Assembly: GCA_017550445.1 (NCBI GenBank) | Contig: JAFZOV010000164.1 | Location: 1 to 22,129, forward strand | DNA length: 22,129 bases | Direction: 5' to 3' | From: Fibrobacter sp. | Lineage (GTDB): Bacteria > Fibrobacterota > Fibrobacteria > Fibrobacterales > Fibrobacteraceae | Shown here: one piece after another, positions 14,176 through 21,755 of the stretch | How positions within the stretch are numbered: position 1 is the stretch's first letter | Layout of the letters: the number at the start of each line of letters is the position of its first letter | Position numbers and translations under genes: made by a program | The notes under the pieces: model-generated | What the model saw: only the letters and a program-made list of their open reading frames with translations | Databases searched by the model: none | Told to the model about the DNA's origin: nothing

Positions 14176-15578
14176 AAAAAGAAGAATTGCAACAGTTCGT
14201 TGAATCTTTTCCGACCATGACTAGCATTCTGTCGGTAGAAAAGCGTGCCGATGAGAAAATCGGGACTATCCGCATTGAAGTGGCTAACCGAGCTTATATC
14301 CAGTCTATGGAAGCGAATCGCAGCGATGGCAATTCTGTTTTCAGCCAGTCCTTTGTTCCTGGTTCCAATTACGAACGCTACATGGAAAAGGAACTGAATT
14401 TTGAAAAGTTCGTTTACCAGAGCGCCATTCTGCAGAAACCGCTCCACGCCTACATTCGTCCGGAAAGATTCAATTTCTGCATTAATCAGTTCATGATGCC
14501 CATCGATGTCGAAGACGACGAAAAGGGCTATTGCACCTTTACGCTTGAAATGCAGCCTGAAGAAGATCTTGATACATCGACAAGACTATCTTCTGAAATT
14601 TCTCAGAACGTACTCAAGGCGTGTATCAAGTTGCGTGGCGCTAAAGATTTCAAGATAGCCATGGACGAAGTGCTCGGGGATATCCGAACAATTTGCAAGG
14701 CTAGCACCTGCAGCGTTCTGTTGACAGACTTCAAGGAGAGGACCTGCTCCATTTTGTCTTGCGCCCGCGAAGAATCCTTACCTCCACTTCCCCTTGAAGA
14801 TATATTCAACAACGAGTATATCTACATCGCCGAATCCTGGATAGAAACGCTTAAGGGCAGCAACTGCCTGATTATCCAGAACGATGCGGACATGGAAATT
14901 ATCCACCAGAGAAACCCGCACTGGTACGAAACGTTGAAAGAGGCGGGTGTCGAAAGCCTGGTGCTGTTGCCCCTGCTTCATAATAACGAATTTATCGGAT
15001 TCATTTGGGTAACCAACTTTGACACCTCCAAGGCACTCCGCATTAAAGAGACGCTTGAATTGGTGACTTTCTTTATTGCGTCTGAAGTGGCAAGCTACAA
15101 ACTGGTACAGCGCCTTAGATTCTTGAGCAACGAAGACTTGTTGACAGGAGTCAACAACCGCAACGCCATGAACAACAGGGTGCTTCAATTTGTAAGCGGC
15201 GAGGTCAATTACAGAACGATTTCTGTGGTATTCGCTGACTTGAACGGCCTAAAACCCATTAACGATAACGAAGGTCATAACGCCGGAGACGCCCTCTTGA
15301 AGAGTGCCGCAGAAATTCTAAAGGAAACATTCCGTGATTGCGAAATCTACCGTGCAGGCGGTGACGAATTTGTGGTAGTGGCAATCGATGTTCCCAAAGA
15401 TAGCCTTGAAGCCAGAGTCGAAAAGCTCCGGCAGAAATCCAAGGTTAAGGGCAATGTCAGCTACGCCATTGGATTCTACCATGACGACAATGGGGGAGAT
15501 ATCCGTAAGGCGATGCGCGAAGCGGACGCCCTCATGTACGAAGACAAGAAGAATAACTACGCCCACAGCCGTGGTTGA
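14172..15578 (+). CDS. PAS-GAF-GGDEF diguanylate cyclase, paralogue 2
   Basis: A 468-residue paralogue of the preceding gene with the same order: PAS-like (about 1-130, IRIEVANRAY), GAF-like (about 140-300) and GGDEF (about 310-468), with AGGDEF at residues 395-400 and no RxxD site. It overlaps the first gene by ATGA, with GAGG 5 nt before the ATG, so translation is coupled and the two may form a heterodimer or respond to different ligands. The pair is a tandem duplication with substantial divergence, strongest in the sensor half. A strong terminator follows. Confidence 0.9.
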   Translation: MKKEELQQFVESFPTMTSILSVEKRADEKIGTIRIEVANRAYIQSMEANRSDGNSVFSQSFVPGSNYERYMEKELNFEKFVYQSAILQKPLHAYIRPERFNFCINQFMMPIDVEDDEKGYCTFTLEMQPEEDLDTSTRLSSEISQNVLKACIKLRGAKDFKIAMDEVLGDIRTICKASTCSVLLTDFKERTCSILSCAREESLPPLPLEDIFNNEYIYIAESWIETLKGSNCLIIQNDADMEIIHQRNPHWYETLKEAGVESLVLLPLLHNNEFIGFIWVTNFDTSKALRIKETLELVTFFIASEVASYKLVQRLRFLSNEDLLTGVNNRNAMNNRVLQFVSGEVNYRTISVVFADLNGLKPINDNEGHNAGDALLKSAAEILKETFRDCEIYRAGGDEFVVVAIDVPKDSLEARVEKLRQKSKVKGNVSYAIGFYHDDNGGDIRKAMREADALMYEDKKNNYAHSRG

Positions 15579-15602
15579 TTGTTTTTTCATGATACATTTT
15601 TT

Positions 15603-15632
15603 ATCCCTCGGATGACGTCCGGGGGATTTTTC
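15603..15632 (+). terminator. Terminator of the GGDEF operon
   Basis: Stem ATCCCTCGGA/TCCGGGGGAT (10 bp including one G-U), loop TGACG, then a T run. Confidence 0.85.
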
Positions 15633-15660
15633 GTTGACCCGTATCATCGTTTTTTGCATG

Positions 15661-15672
15661 TTTGTATCATAG
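15661..15672 (+). promoter_or_regulatory. TTTGTATCATAG direct repeat, distal copy
   Basis: Identical 12-mer recurs at 15735-15746, 74 bp downstream. Shorter GTATCAT matches occur at 15641 and, inverted, at 15589-15595 (the latter overlaps the 3' region of the GGDEF operon). Confidence 0.5.
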
Positions 15673-15734
15673 AAAAATCGCGTTTTTCTAATTAAAAATA
15701 AAGAAAATTGCAAAATATTAAGAAAATTCAACTT

Positions 15735-15746
15735 TTTGTATCATAG
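15735..15746 (+). promoter_or_regulatory. TTTGTATCATAG direct repeat next to the -35
   Basis: Ends 4 nt before the -35 of the second TIGR02147 gene. It has the same position relative to the promoter as TGTACTATA at 6688-6696. Confidence 0.5.
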
Positions 15747-15750
15747 TCTA

Positions 15751-15779
15751 TTGACTTTGTAACTAAAAGAATATATATT
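15751..15779 (+). promoter_or_regulatory. Sigma70 promoter of the second TIGR02147 operon
   Basis: TTGACT (15751-15756), 17-nt spacer, TATATT (15774-15779); ATG 7 nt after the -10. GGAG lies between the -10 and the ATG but would fall outside or at the very edge of the predicted transcript. The layout is identical to that at 6703-6731. Confidence 0.75.
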
Positions 15780-15786
15780 ACGGAGT

Positions 15787-16626
15787 ATGAAACCTGTAAT
15801 GGAATACACAAGCTATCGCGTCTATATTCGCGACTACTATGCCGAGCGCAAGGAACGCTACGGTTTTACGTGGCGTGATTTTGCGAAATCTGCAGGGTAT
15901 TCCTCACCGGTGTTCTTGAAACTGGTCTGCGACAGCAAGGCGAACCTGAGCGAGGCTGGGATTGAACGCGTCGCCTCCGCAATGGGGCTTGTGGGCGTAG
16001 ACTTACAGTATTTCCGGCAGCTCGTGGCATTCAACCAGGAAAAGTCCTCTGCCGCAAAGAAAAAGATTTTTGCCGAAATGCGCAAGCTTGCCAACGAGAA
16101 CTCCTTTGCGTTGGTAGGCGAAGACCAGTACGATTATTACGGAAGCTGGCTGAATCCGGTAATGCGCGAAATGGCCCCGCGCCTGAATGGCGCGACACCC
16201 GCCCAGATGGCGGGGGAGCTCGTCTTTGACAGCGACGCATCACACGTCAAGAATTCGTTGAAATTACTCGAAAAAAATGGTCTTCTGGAAAAAGACGAGC
16301 AGGGCCGTTACAGCCAAAGCAGCCGTTCTGTGACTACGGGCAATCTCGACGTCACCTCGCTCGCCATTCGCGAAATGCACCGTCAAATGGGCGAGCTCGG
16401 CGTACAGAGCCTCGACCAGGTACCCGTTAACGAACGAGACATTTCCGGCTTGACCATCGGTATCTCCGAGAGCGCTTTCGAAAAAATTTCCAAGGAAATT
16501 GCAGATTTCCGCCGCCGTATCAGCGCCATTGTCATGGAAGATTCTGGCGAAGAACGGGTCTACCGCTTAAACGTGCAGCTTTTCCCCCTTACACGCACAT
16601 TGCCGAAGGAGGATCGCCATGTTTAA
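15787..16626 (+). CDS. TIGR02147/DUF4423 family putative regulator
   Basis: A 279-residue paralogue of the protein at 6739. It shares the N-terminal MKPxxxYxxYxxxxxDYYxERK, the HTH-like WRDFAKSAGYSSPVFLKLVCDSKANLS, the middle HVKNSLKLLEKNGLLEK and the C-terminal VYRLNVQLFPLT. It is the first gene of a three-gene operon and overlaps the next gene by 8 nt. The direct repeats at its promoter differ from those of its paralogue at two central bases, as expected if each regulator recognises its own site. Confidence 0.85.
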   Translation: MKPVMEYTSYRVYIRDYYAERKERYGFTWRDFAKSAGYSSPVFLKLVCDSKANLSEAGIERVASAMGLVGVDLQYFRQLVAFNQEKSSAAKKKIFAEMRKLANENSFALVGEDQYDYYGSWLNPVMREMAPRLNGATPAQMAGELVFDSDASHVKNSLKLLEKNGLLEKDEQGRYSQSSRSVTTGNLDVTSLAIREMHRQMGELGVQSLDQVPVNERDISGLTIGISESAFEKISKEIADFRRRISAIVMEDSGEERVYRLNVQLFPLTRTLPKEDRHV

Positions 16627-17959
16627 GATGCATAAAATAGCGGGCCGCAAAATAGCTTGCCGTATAGAGCTTTGGGCACTCGCCTTTGCCGCATTCACCA
16701 TGTCGGCATGCGGTACCTTTTGGGCCGGTGGCGTGGACGAAGAAACCAATACCGTTGCAGCCGCAGATACAAATAACAACCATGACATGATTTCTTCGGC
16801 CGATAGTCTTATTGTCCGTGTAGACACCTCATTCTTCTACGACGAACCTCACGAAATCATGATGCCGCCCAAAACGGGAAACCAAATCGTAATTGAAGAC
16901 AGAGGCTCTCTTAGTGAAGAATCTCCTTCCCCATTCGCTCCAGTCTACGATACGGAACCGGAATTGCACAGCTTTACAGGCAAGCTGAACAATGTCGATG
17001 GAGCATCCTTAAACATTACGGTCAAGGTCAATGGTGGCAACGTGACTACAAAAACCGATGTTTCTGGTTACTTCCAGCTTGAAGGTTTACCTGTTGGTGT
17101 TTATCCGCTGATTGTTTCTTCCGGCAATTCTGACGGTGTCGCTTATTTGCTAAAGAATTCCTCGGATGATGTGGATTTGCTTGGCCCTGTTCCCTCATCG
17201 GCAATCGGATCGGTAAACGAAGATGATTTCGAAGAACCCGCTTTACAGAACTTCATTTATGACGATGGTCCTGTCGCAGGAAATCCAGATCCGCAACCCG
17301 AGCCACTTCCGGAATCTTCTGATTCTAACCAACCGTCAAGTTCGTCCAGCAAGATTATCTATCTGAGTTCGGAATCAAACGGTGTGGCAACAAACGAACT
17401 GCCTCATGATGTTGACTACGGCGTAATCTACCACTGGGAATCAGTCGCTGGAAACGGCTCCACCGAAGATAACTCGAATAAGGAGAGCTGGTACTCCGAA
17501 TGGACCGTCGAAGTAAGCTTTGAACTGGAATCTATTGATACCGACAATAGATACCGCAGGAATATCTTCGGAAAGTTCAGGGGCGCTGATGGCGTATTTG
17601 CGCTTACAATCATCAACGGAGACTGCGGAACCGAAGCTCCATCCTACGCACTCTTTGCTCTCCGTTACCAAGGCTTCAACTGCCGCGAGGCTGTAATTTC
17701 TACAGCCGAAGTCGAAACCGGCAAAAAAGTTTCCCTCACCGGAGTATACAAAGGACAGAGCTTGACTCTGTATAAGGACGGATTCAAGATTGCTGAAAAA
17801 GCCTTAGACTACAAGACACCGCAGGATATAAACACGTCGCCGTTTGTATTCGGGGACGAAGATCTGAATTTGAAACTGAAGGATGTGCGATTGGGTGAAA
17901 AAGCAATCACTTCAGCCGATGTACTGTACAGGTACTATCAACAAGGAGGCGCACAATGA
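16619..17959 (+). CDS. Lipoprotein with carboxypeptidase-regulatory-like and LamG-like domains
   Basis: A 446-residue predicted lipoprotein. An N-terminal hydrophobic signal ends at FTMSAC, with acyl-Cys31. Residues about 113-165 (FTGKLNNVDGASLNITVKVNG, then TDVSGYFQLEGLPVGVYPL) resemble a carboxypeptidase regulatory-like beta domain. A Ser/Pro-rich linker follows (about 215-245), and residues about 275-446 read like a LamG/concanavalin-like sandwich (WTVEVSFELES, RNIFGKFRG, VSLTGVYKGQSLTLYKDGFKIAEK). AAGGAGG lies 6 nt before the ATG, inside the TIGR02147 gene. It is not obviously homologous to the lipoprotein at 7574, but holds the same operon position. Probably envelope-exposed; ligand unknown. 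Confidence 0.8.
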   Translation: MFKMHKIAGRKIACRIELWALAFAAFTMSACGTFWAGGVDEETNTVAAADTNNNHDMISSADSLIVRVDTSFFYDEPHEIMMPPKTGNQIVIEDRGSLSEESPSPFAPVYDTEPELHSFTGKLNNVDGASLNITVKVNGGNVTTKTDVSGYFQLEGLPVGVYPLIVSSGNSDGVAYLLKNSSDDVDLLGPVPSSAIGSVNEDDFEEPALQNFIYDDGPVAGNPDPQPEPLPESSDSNQPSSSSSKIIYLSSESNGVATNELPHDVDYGVIYHWESVAGNGSTEDNSNKESWYSEWTVEVSFELESIDTDNRYRRNIFGKFRGADGVFALTIINGDCGTEAPSYALFALRYQGFNCREAVISTAEVETGKKVSLTGVYKGQSLTLYKDGFKIAEKALDYKTPQDINTSPFVFGDEDLNLKLKDVRLGEKAITSADVLYRYYQQGGAQ

Positions 17960-18441
17960 TGAACACTATCGATCTTGCATATTTCGAAGTTAATGAACAT
18001 GGCCGCCTCCTCAGCGGTAACAGGCGCTTTTGCCGCATGTTCGGCTTTGAACAGTCGGAACTCCAATGGCATTACGTGACGGACTTGTACCGTTACATAA
18101 GCGATTGGGAAAAGTTCCGCAACGATACGGTCAATTCAAGCTTCAACACCCGCATGCGCAACCGTCGCGGGCGCAGCTTCGAGTGCTGTATCGTACGTGA
18201 AATCGTGCAGAATGCCGACGGAGAAATCATTTTCCGCAATACAGTTCGCAGGGTAGGCGAGGGCGTCAACACCGAAAACCAGACGGCTCCGTTGTCTATG
18301 GTTTTCTTGGCCAAGTGCGCCGACTGCGGAGCGCAGATCCGGGTGACATCTGTCGCCGAGACCAGACTCCGTATGCTTTGCAACCATTGCGCCGCCAAGG
18401 CGTTCCCCGAGGCGTTCTACCAGAAAACCGCGCAGGTGTAA
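17956..18441 (+). CDS. Small PAS protein with C-terminal zinc ribbon
   Basis: A 161-residue cytoplasmic protein, with no signal peptide or membrane segment. Residues about 5-100 have a PAS pattern (FEVNEHGRLLSGNRRFCRMFGF, then MRNRRGRSFECCIVRE, ADGEIIFRNTVRRV). Cys121, Cys124, Cys142 and Cys145 form a CxxC...CxxC set (CADC, CNHC) expected to bind zinc. No output domain such as a kinase or GGDEF is present, so it probably acts through a partner. It overlaps the lipoprotein by ATGA, with AAGGAGG 6 nt upstream, and is the last gene of the operon. The first lipoprotein operon has no equivalent. Confidence 0.75.
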   Translation: MMNTIDLAYFEVNEHGRLLSGNRRFCRMFGFEQSELQWHYVTDLYRYISDWEKFRNDTVNSSFNTRMRNRRGRSFECCIVREIVQNADGEIIFRNTVRRVGEGVNTENQTAPLSMVFLAKCADCGAQIRVTSVAETRLRMLCNHCAAKAFPEAFYQKTAQV

Positions 18442-18466
18442 TGCCGAGCGCGAGCGGTATCTGTGA

Positions 18467-18501
18467 GCCGCAAGCGACACATCTTAATGTGTCGCGACGG
18501 C
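18467..18501. repeat. Long GC-rich hairpin after the PAS/zinc gene
   Basis: GCGACACAT/ATGTGTCGC (9 bp, loop CTTA) is extended by GCCG/CGGC beyond small bulges. No T run. Flanked by two copies of GCGCGAGCGGT (18448-18458 and 18539-18549). Might be a REP-like element. Confidence 0.45.
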
Positions 18502-18573
18502 GAGAGCGAGCGCTTCTGGTAAGTACTTAGGGGACTAGGCGCGAGCGGTCTTAAAAGGGGAGGGAGAAAAAAA

Positions 18574-18600
18574 GAAAAGCGGCTCAGTGAGCCGCTTTTC
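18574..18600. terminator. Bidirectional terminator between convergent operons
   Basis: 13-bp arms GAAAAGCGGCTCA/TGAGCCGCTTTTC. On the minus strand it is followed by a run of T residues; on the plus strand the arm itself ends in TTTTC. It serves the TIGR02147 operon and the omega gene. Confidence 0.9.
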
Positions 18601-18625
18601 AAATTTTCGTGCTTGGTTCTAGCAA

Positions 18626-18937
18626 TTATGCGCCGAAGGCGTCATCAGCTGCTGCAGAAACCTGAGCCACGTTTTCAGAAGTCATTTCCGGTTCATTGGC
18701 GGCAACGGCTTCAGCCTGATCGTTAGCCTTCTTATCGGAGATAGAAAGCTTGCCTTCCTTGAACTTGTACATGGCGATGGTGGTCGGCTTCTTGGTAAGA
18801 GTGATATAACCCTGAGTAGCCTGCTTGTTAACGAAGCGGGCTTCCTGGGCCATCATGACCACTGCGCGGAAAACGGAGCCTTGACATTGTTCGTTTGCGT
18901 AAATGTCATCAAGATAGACTCTCTGTTCTTCAGCCAT
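18626..18937 (-). CDS. rpoZ: Omega-like subunit of RNA polymerase
   Basis: A 103-residue protein. The segment SVFRAVVMMAQEARFVNKQ followed by KKPTTIAMYKFKEGKLSI resembles the omega subunit of the Bacteroidota/Fibrobacterota type, in which a VV...AKRARQIN helix is followed by a KPT.IA...F.EGK segment. The usual RArqI core is changed to QEARFVN, so the match is divergent. The C-terminal third is an Ala/Glu-rich tail with no known function. Omega aids assembly of the polymerase beta' subunit. AGAGG precedes the ATG by about 8 nt. It lies 25 nt downstream of tRNA-Ser with no promoter between. Confidence 0.6.
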   Translation of the reverse strand: MAEEQRVYLDDIYANEQCQGSVFRAVVMMAQEARFVNKQATQGYITLTKKPTTIAMYKFKEGKLSISDKKANDQAEAVAANEPEMTSENVAQVSAAADDAFGA

Positions 18938-18962
18938 TAAGGTACCTCTGAAAATGTTTTAG

Positions 18963-19047
18963 AAGAGGGAGAGGGATTCGAACCCTCGTTACCGTGAGGT
19001 AAACACGCTTTCCAAGCGTGCGCCTTCAACCACTCGGCCATCCCTCC
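18963..19047 (-). tRNA. tRNA-Ser(GGA)
   Basis: Class II cloverleaf on the minus strand: acceptor GGAGGGA (19047-19041) pairs with TCCCTCT with a terminal G-U. The anticodon loop CTTGGAAAG gives anticodon GGA, a long variable arm follows, and the T-arm is GAGGG-TTCGAAT-CCCTC. The CCA end is not encoded. The base at the discriminator position reads U rather than the G usual for serine tRNAs. Confidence 0.92.
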
Positions 19048-19060
19048 AGGATGTGCGCCA

Positions 19061-19089
19061 AATATAGGTTATTCTTTTTAGTTTGTCAA
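19061..19089 (-). promoter_or_regulatory. Strong sigma70 promoter for tRNA-Ser and rpoZ
   Basis: On the minus strand, TTGACA (19089-19084), 17-nt spacer, TATATT (19066-19061); the tRNA starts 13 nt beyond the -10. Confidence 0.85.
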
Positions 19090-19137
19090 GCGGTTTTGCC
19101 GTTTTTTTGCAATTTTTTGCAAAAAAAAGCATTTTTT

Positions 19138-19186
19138 TCTCTCGTCTTTCGTCTGTAGGCTCGAAGAGCCGTTCTTTCGTCTAATT
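19138..19186 (-). repeat. 49-nt interspersed element, copy 2
   Basis: Same length and flanks as the element at 3944-3992. Central hairpin here is GGCTC-GAA-GAGCC. It contains the stop codon (TAG, 19181-19183) of the M3 peptidase gene. A/T-rich sequence with weak self-pairing follows to about 19100; no convincing terminator is seen. Confidence 0.8.
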
Positions 19187-20866
19187 CAACTCGTCCCACA
19201 CGACTTGCATCAACGGTTCGATAGTCTTCGCGGTGAAGTCAAACTTGATGTTGGCTGCGGCAAAAAGCTCCGGCAGGGGGCGTGAATCACCCAAACTTTC
19301 GGCGTAGAACAGGTCGTCAATGGCCTTTTTCGGGTCTTTTTTGAAGTTTGCCCACACCTGGAGCGCTCCGAGCTGGGCGATTCCGTATTCGATGTAGTAG
19401 AACGGGCATTCGAACAGGTGCAACTGCTTCTGCCACATGTTGTTGCGTACAGCTTCAAAGCCAGTGTAGTCTACGCCAGCATCGTAGCGGTCCATAATAC
19501 CCTTCCAGATTTCTTCGCGGTCCTTGGCGGTATGGTTCGGACGACTGTAGAGTTCATGCTGGAAACTATCGATGCTTGCTACCCACGGGAACAGCCAAAT
19601 CACGTCTTCCAGTTCGCCTTCGATACTGCGGCGGATAGCCTCTTCATCGTTGCCATAGAAAGGCTTCAAGTTGCTTGTACCGATGAGTTCCATGCTCATG
19701 CTGGCCACTTCGGCAAATTCAGACGGAACGTCGCGGTAAGCCAAAATCGGCTGATTAGCTAGCGCATACTGATGGAAGGAATGGCCCGATTCATGCAGCA
19801 ACGTGTAGATGTCGCGGTCGGTTTCCGCCGAATTCATGAAAATGAAGGGGAGACGGCTTTCATCGAAGCCAATCTGATAACCACCGGGTGCCTTGCCGAG
19901 CCTGCTATCCGGATCTATAAGCTTTTTCGCCTGCATTTCGCGGGCCCATTTGCCTGCCTGCGGGTGAATCGATTCAAAAATCTGATCCACCTTCTCGATG
20001 AGCTCATCACCGTTGCTGTAAGGCTTTAACGGAGCGCGATTCAGGGGATCTACGCTCAAATCCCAGGGGCGAAGTGTCTTGAGCCCCATCTTCTGCGCGC
20101 GCTTCTTGTAGATTTCTTTAAGGAGCGGAAGCACCAGCTTTTCGATGCTTTCGTGGAAGTTTTTGCAATCGGCCGGAGTGTAGTCGAAACGACGCTTGGC
20201 CAAGAAAATATAGTCGATAAAGTTCTTGCAGTGGGAATTTTTCGCAATCTTGTTGCGGATCTGGAAAAGCTTGTCAAAAGAAGCGTCAAGAGCATCCTTG
20301 TCCCTGAGGCGACGGTCCCACATGGTGCGGAAGGCGCGTTCGCGGAGGTCGCGGTCGGTCTTTTCAAGGTAAGCACCCAACTGTTGCATCGTCTTGACGC
20401 CACCATCGAATTCCACGCTCATGCCGCCGGTAATCTTCTGGTAGGCCTGGATGGCGATGGTTTCTTCTGTTTCAAGGGGAATGTTGGCGGGGGAGAACAG
20501 GTCTAAAGACACCTGCACGCTCTTGAACCACACGCCGAATTCATCTTTCAGCTGGTCCTTGGCGGGGTGGGCCATCAACTTCTTATTCAGCTTGTCGCTG
20601 AATTCATTGGAAACCGGGTCAACGTTACTAACAAAGTCTTCGTAGGCCTTGGCAGCGGCTTCGTCCTTGGTGTTCACGGTCATTGCCACATAACGGCGGC
20701 AAGAAACTTCCGAAAGCACCGAACCCAGCTCGCTCCACTTCAAAATCCAGGCGCGGAGTGCATCAGGGGAGTTCGGAATTTCTTCGTTCAAAAGGCTCTG
20801 GTAAAGCGCCTTGACTTCTTCTATGTTGTCTACGTTAAAATTTTCAGGTACAAAAGTGCGTTTCAT
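19181..20866 (-). CDS. M3-family oligoendopeptidase
   Basis: A 561-residue cytoplasmic zinc metallopeptidase of family M3 (PepF/oligoendopeptidase type), which degrades short peptides. The zinc motif HESGH is at about residues 358-362 (LLHESGHSFHQYALANQP) and the third ligand Glu lies in EFAEVASMSMELIG (about residue 386). Length fits the family. The ATG at 20866 begins 2 nt after the stop of the upstream lipoprotein gene, so the two are likely cotranscribed. AGGAG occurs only about 20 nt upstream; a TTG start at 20893 would overlap the upstream gene and is less likely. Confidence 0.92.
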   Translation of the reverse strand: MKRTFVPENFNVDNIEEVKALYQSLLNEEIPNSPDALRAWILKWSELGSVLSEVSCRRYVAMTVNTKDEAAAKAYEDFVSNVDPVSNEFSDKLNKKLMAHPAKDQLKDEFGVWFKSVQVSLDLFSPANIPLETEETIAIQAYQKITGGMSVEFDGGVKTMQQLGAYLEKTDRDLRERAFRTMWDRRLRDKDALDASFDKLFQIRNKIAKNSHCKNFIDYIFLAKRRFDYTPADCKNFHESIEKLVLPLLKEIYKKRAQKMGLKTLRPWDLSVDPLNRAPLKPYSNGDELIEKVDQIFESIHPQAGKWAREMQAKKLIDPDSRLGKAPGGYQIGFDESRLPFIFMNSAETDRDIYTLLHESGHSFHQYALANQPILAYRDVPSEFAEVASMSMELIGTSNLKPFYGNDEEAIRRSIEGELEDVIWLFPWVASIDSFQHELYSRPNHTAKDREEIWKGIMDRYDAGVDYTGFEAVRNNMWQKQLHLFECPFYYIEYGIAQLGALQVWANFKKDPKKAIDDLFYAESLGDSRPLPELFAAANIKFDFTAKTIEPLMQVVWDELN

Positions 20867-20868
20867 AA

Positions 20869-21561
20869 TTAAAATCCGATTGCTCCTACCCAATCGCTAA
20901 CAATGTTGTCCAGAACCGAGGTGCGAGCCTTGTCGGCAAGCGCCTGCTTTTCTTCCTGGCTGATTTTACGATCCATATCAAAATCCAACGTAAACGCTTC
21001 GGCCTGAGCCTTCAGAGCCACGTCCATACGGCCCACGATGTGAACCACGTTTACATCCATGAGCTTAAAAATGCGACGGTCAATGGGCATTTCGGTCACC
21101 AGAACCACTTGGTTGTCACCGGGAACCAGCTTTACGGAATCACGAAGCGCAACGGGAAGTTCCATCAGCGAATCCAACACCAGATTCGCCATCAAGCCCC
21201 TGATCCAGAGCGTATCTTGCCCTTGGTTCTTGGCGTTGAGCCCGACAGTTAAATAAGCCTTGCCAATTTCTTTCTCGAGGATTCCACGGGCAAAATCCTG
21301 CACCAGGGCAACCACATGCGGATTCGGCAAAAGCCCCTTCATCAAGTCGTCCGACTTAGGGAAAAGATCCTTGTTGAGAGTCGCCGAATCCAAGGACAAG
21401 CTCACGAATTCGAGCTTTGTCTTGGAAAGGATATCTGCCGCAGAAAGTTTCTTGGCTGCCGCACAGCCCGAGAAAAAGAGAGCTGCGCAGGCGAAGGCTG
21501 CAATCAGGCCGCAAATCATTTTAGGCTTGATTTTTCTAAAAGAATCCATATTGTTTTTCAT
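20869..21561 (-). CDS. Small lipoprotein of unknown function
   Basis: A 230-residue predicted lipoprotein. The hydrophobic signal ends FFSGC with acyl-Cys33 (lipobox). The mature part (about 34-230) alternates beta-type segments (LEFVSLSLDSATL, KAYLTVGLNAKN, NQVVLVTEMPIDRRIFKLMDVNVVHIVGRMDVAL), reminiscent of LEA14-like or similar beta proteins, but I do not recognise a specific family. No Shine-Dalgarno precedes the ATG at 21561; Met at 21549 is an alternative. A TATAAA lies 5 nt upstream. It precedes the M3 peptidase in an apparent operon. Confidence 0.7.
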   Translation of the reverse strand: MKNNMDSFRKIKPKMICGLIAAFACAALFFSGCAAAKKLSAADILSKTKLEFVSLSLDSATLNKDLFPKSDDLMKGLLPNPHVVALVQDFARGILEKEIGKAYLTVGLNAKNQGQDTLWIRGLMANLVLDSLMELPVALRDSVKLVPGDNQVVLVTEMPIDRRIFKLMDVNVVHIVGRMDVALKAQAEAFTLDFDMDRKISQEEKQALADKARTSVLDNIVSDWVGAIGF

Positions 21562-21725
21562 TTAGGTTTATAACGCTATTTGAAAAACAATATAATAAAA
21601 TACCCCTTCCCTGTCTTTTTATACATTATTGCCGATAATGCGGAATTTGTAAACAAGGGTAGAACCCTAAAAATAGTGCGCTCATGCTTGCGCCTATGTG
21701 ACCAATTATAGTTTATTTTCGGTCA

Positions 21726-21753
21726 AAAAGATGATTTTTTTTTGTAAAAAATC
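21726..21753 (-). terminator. Candidate terminator of the small membrane protein gene
   Basis: On the minus strand, GATTTTTT/AAAAAATC with a 5-nt loop, then CTTTTTG, just after the stop codon. The stem is mostly A-T, so it is weak. Confidence 0.4.
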
Positions 21754-21755
21754 CT

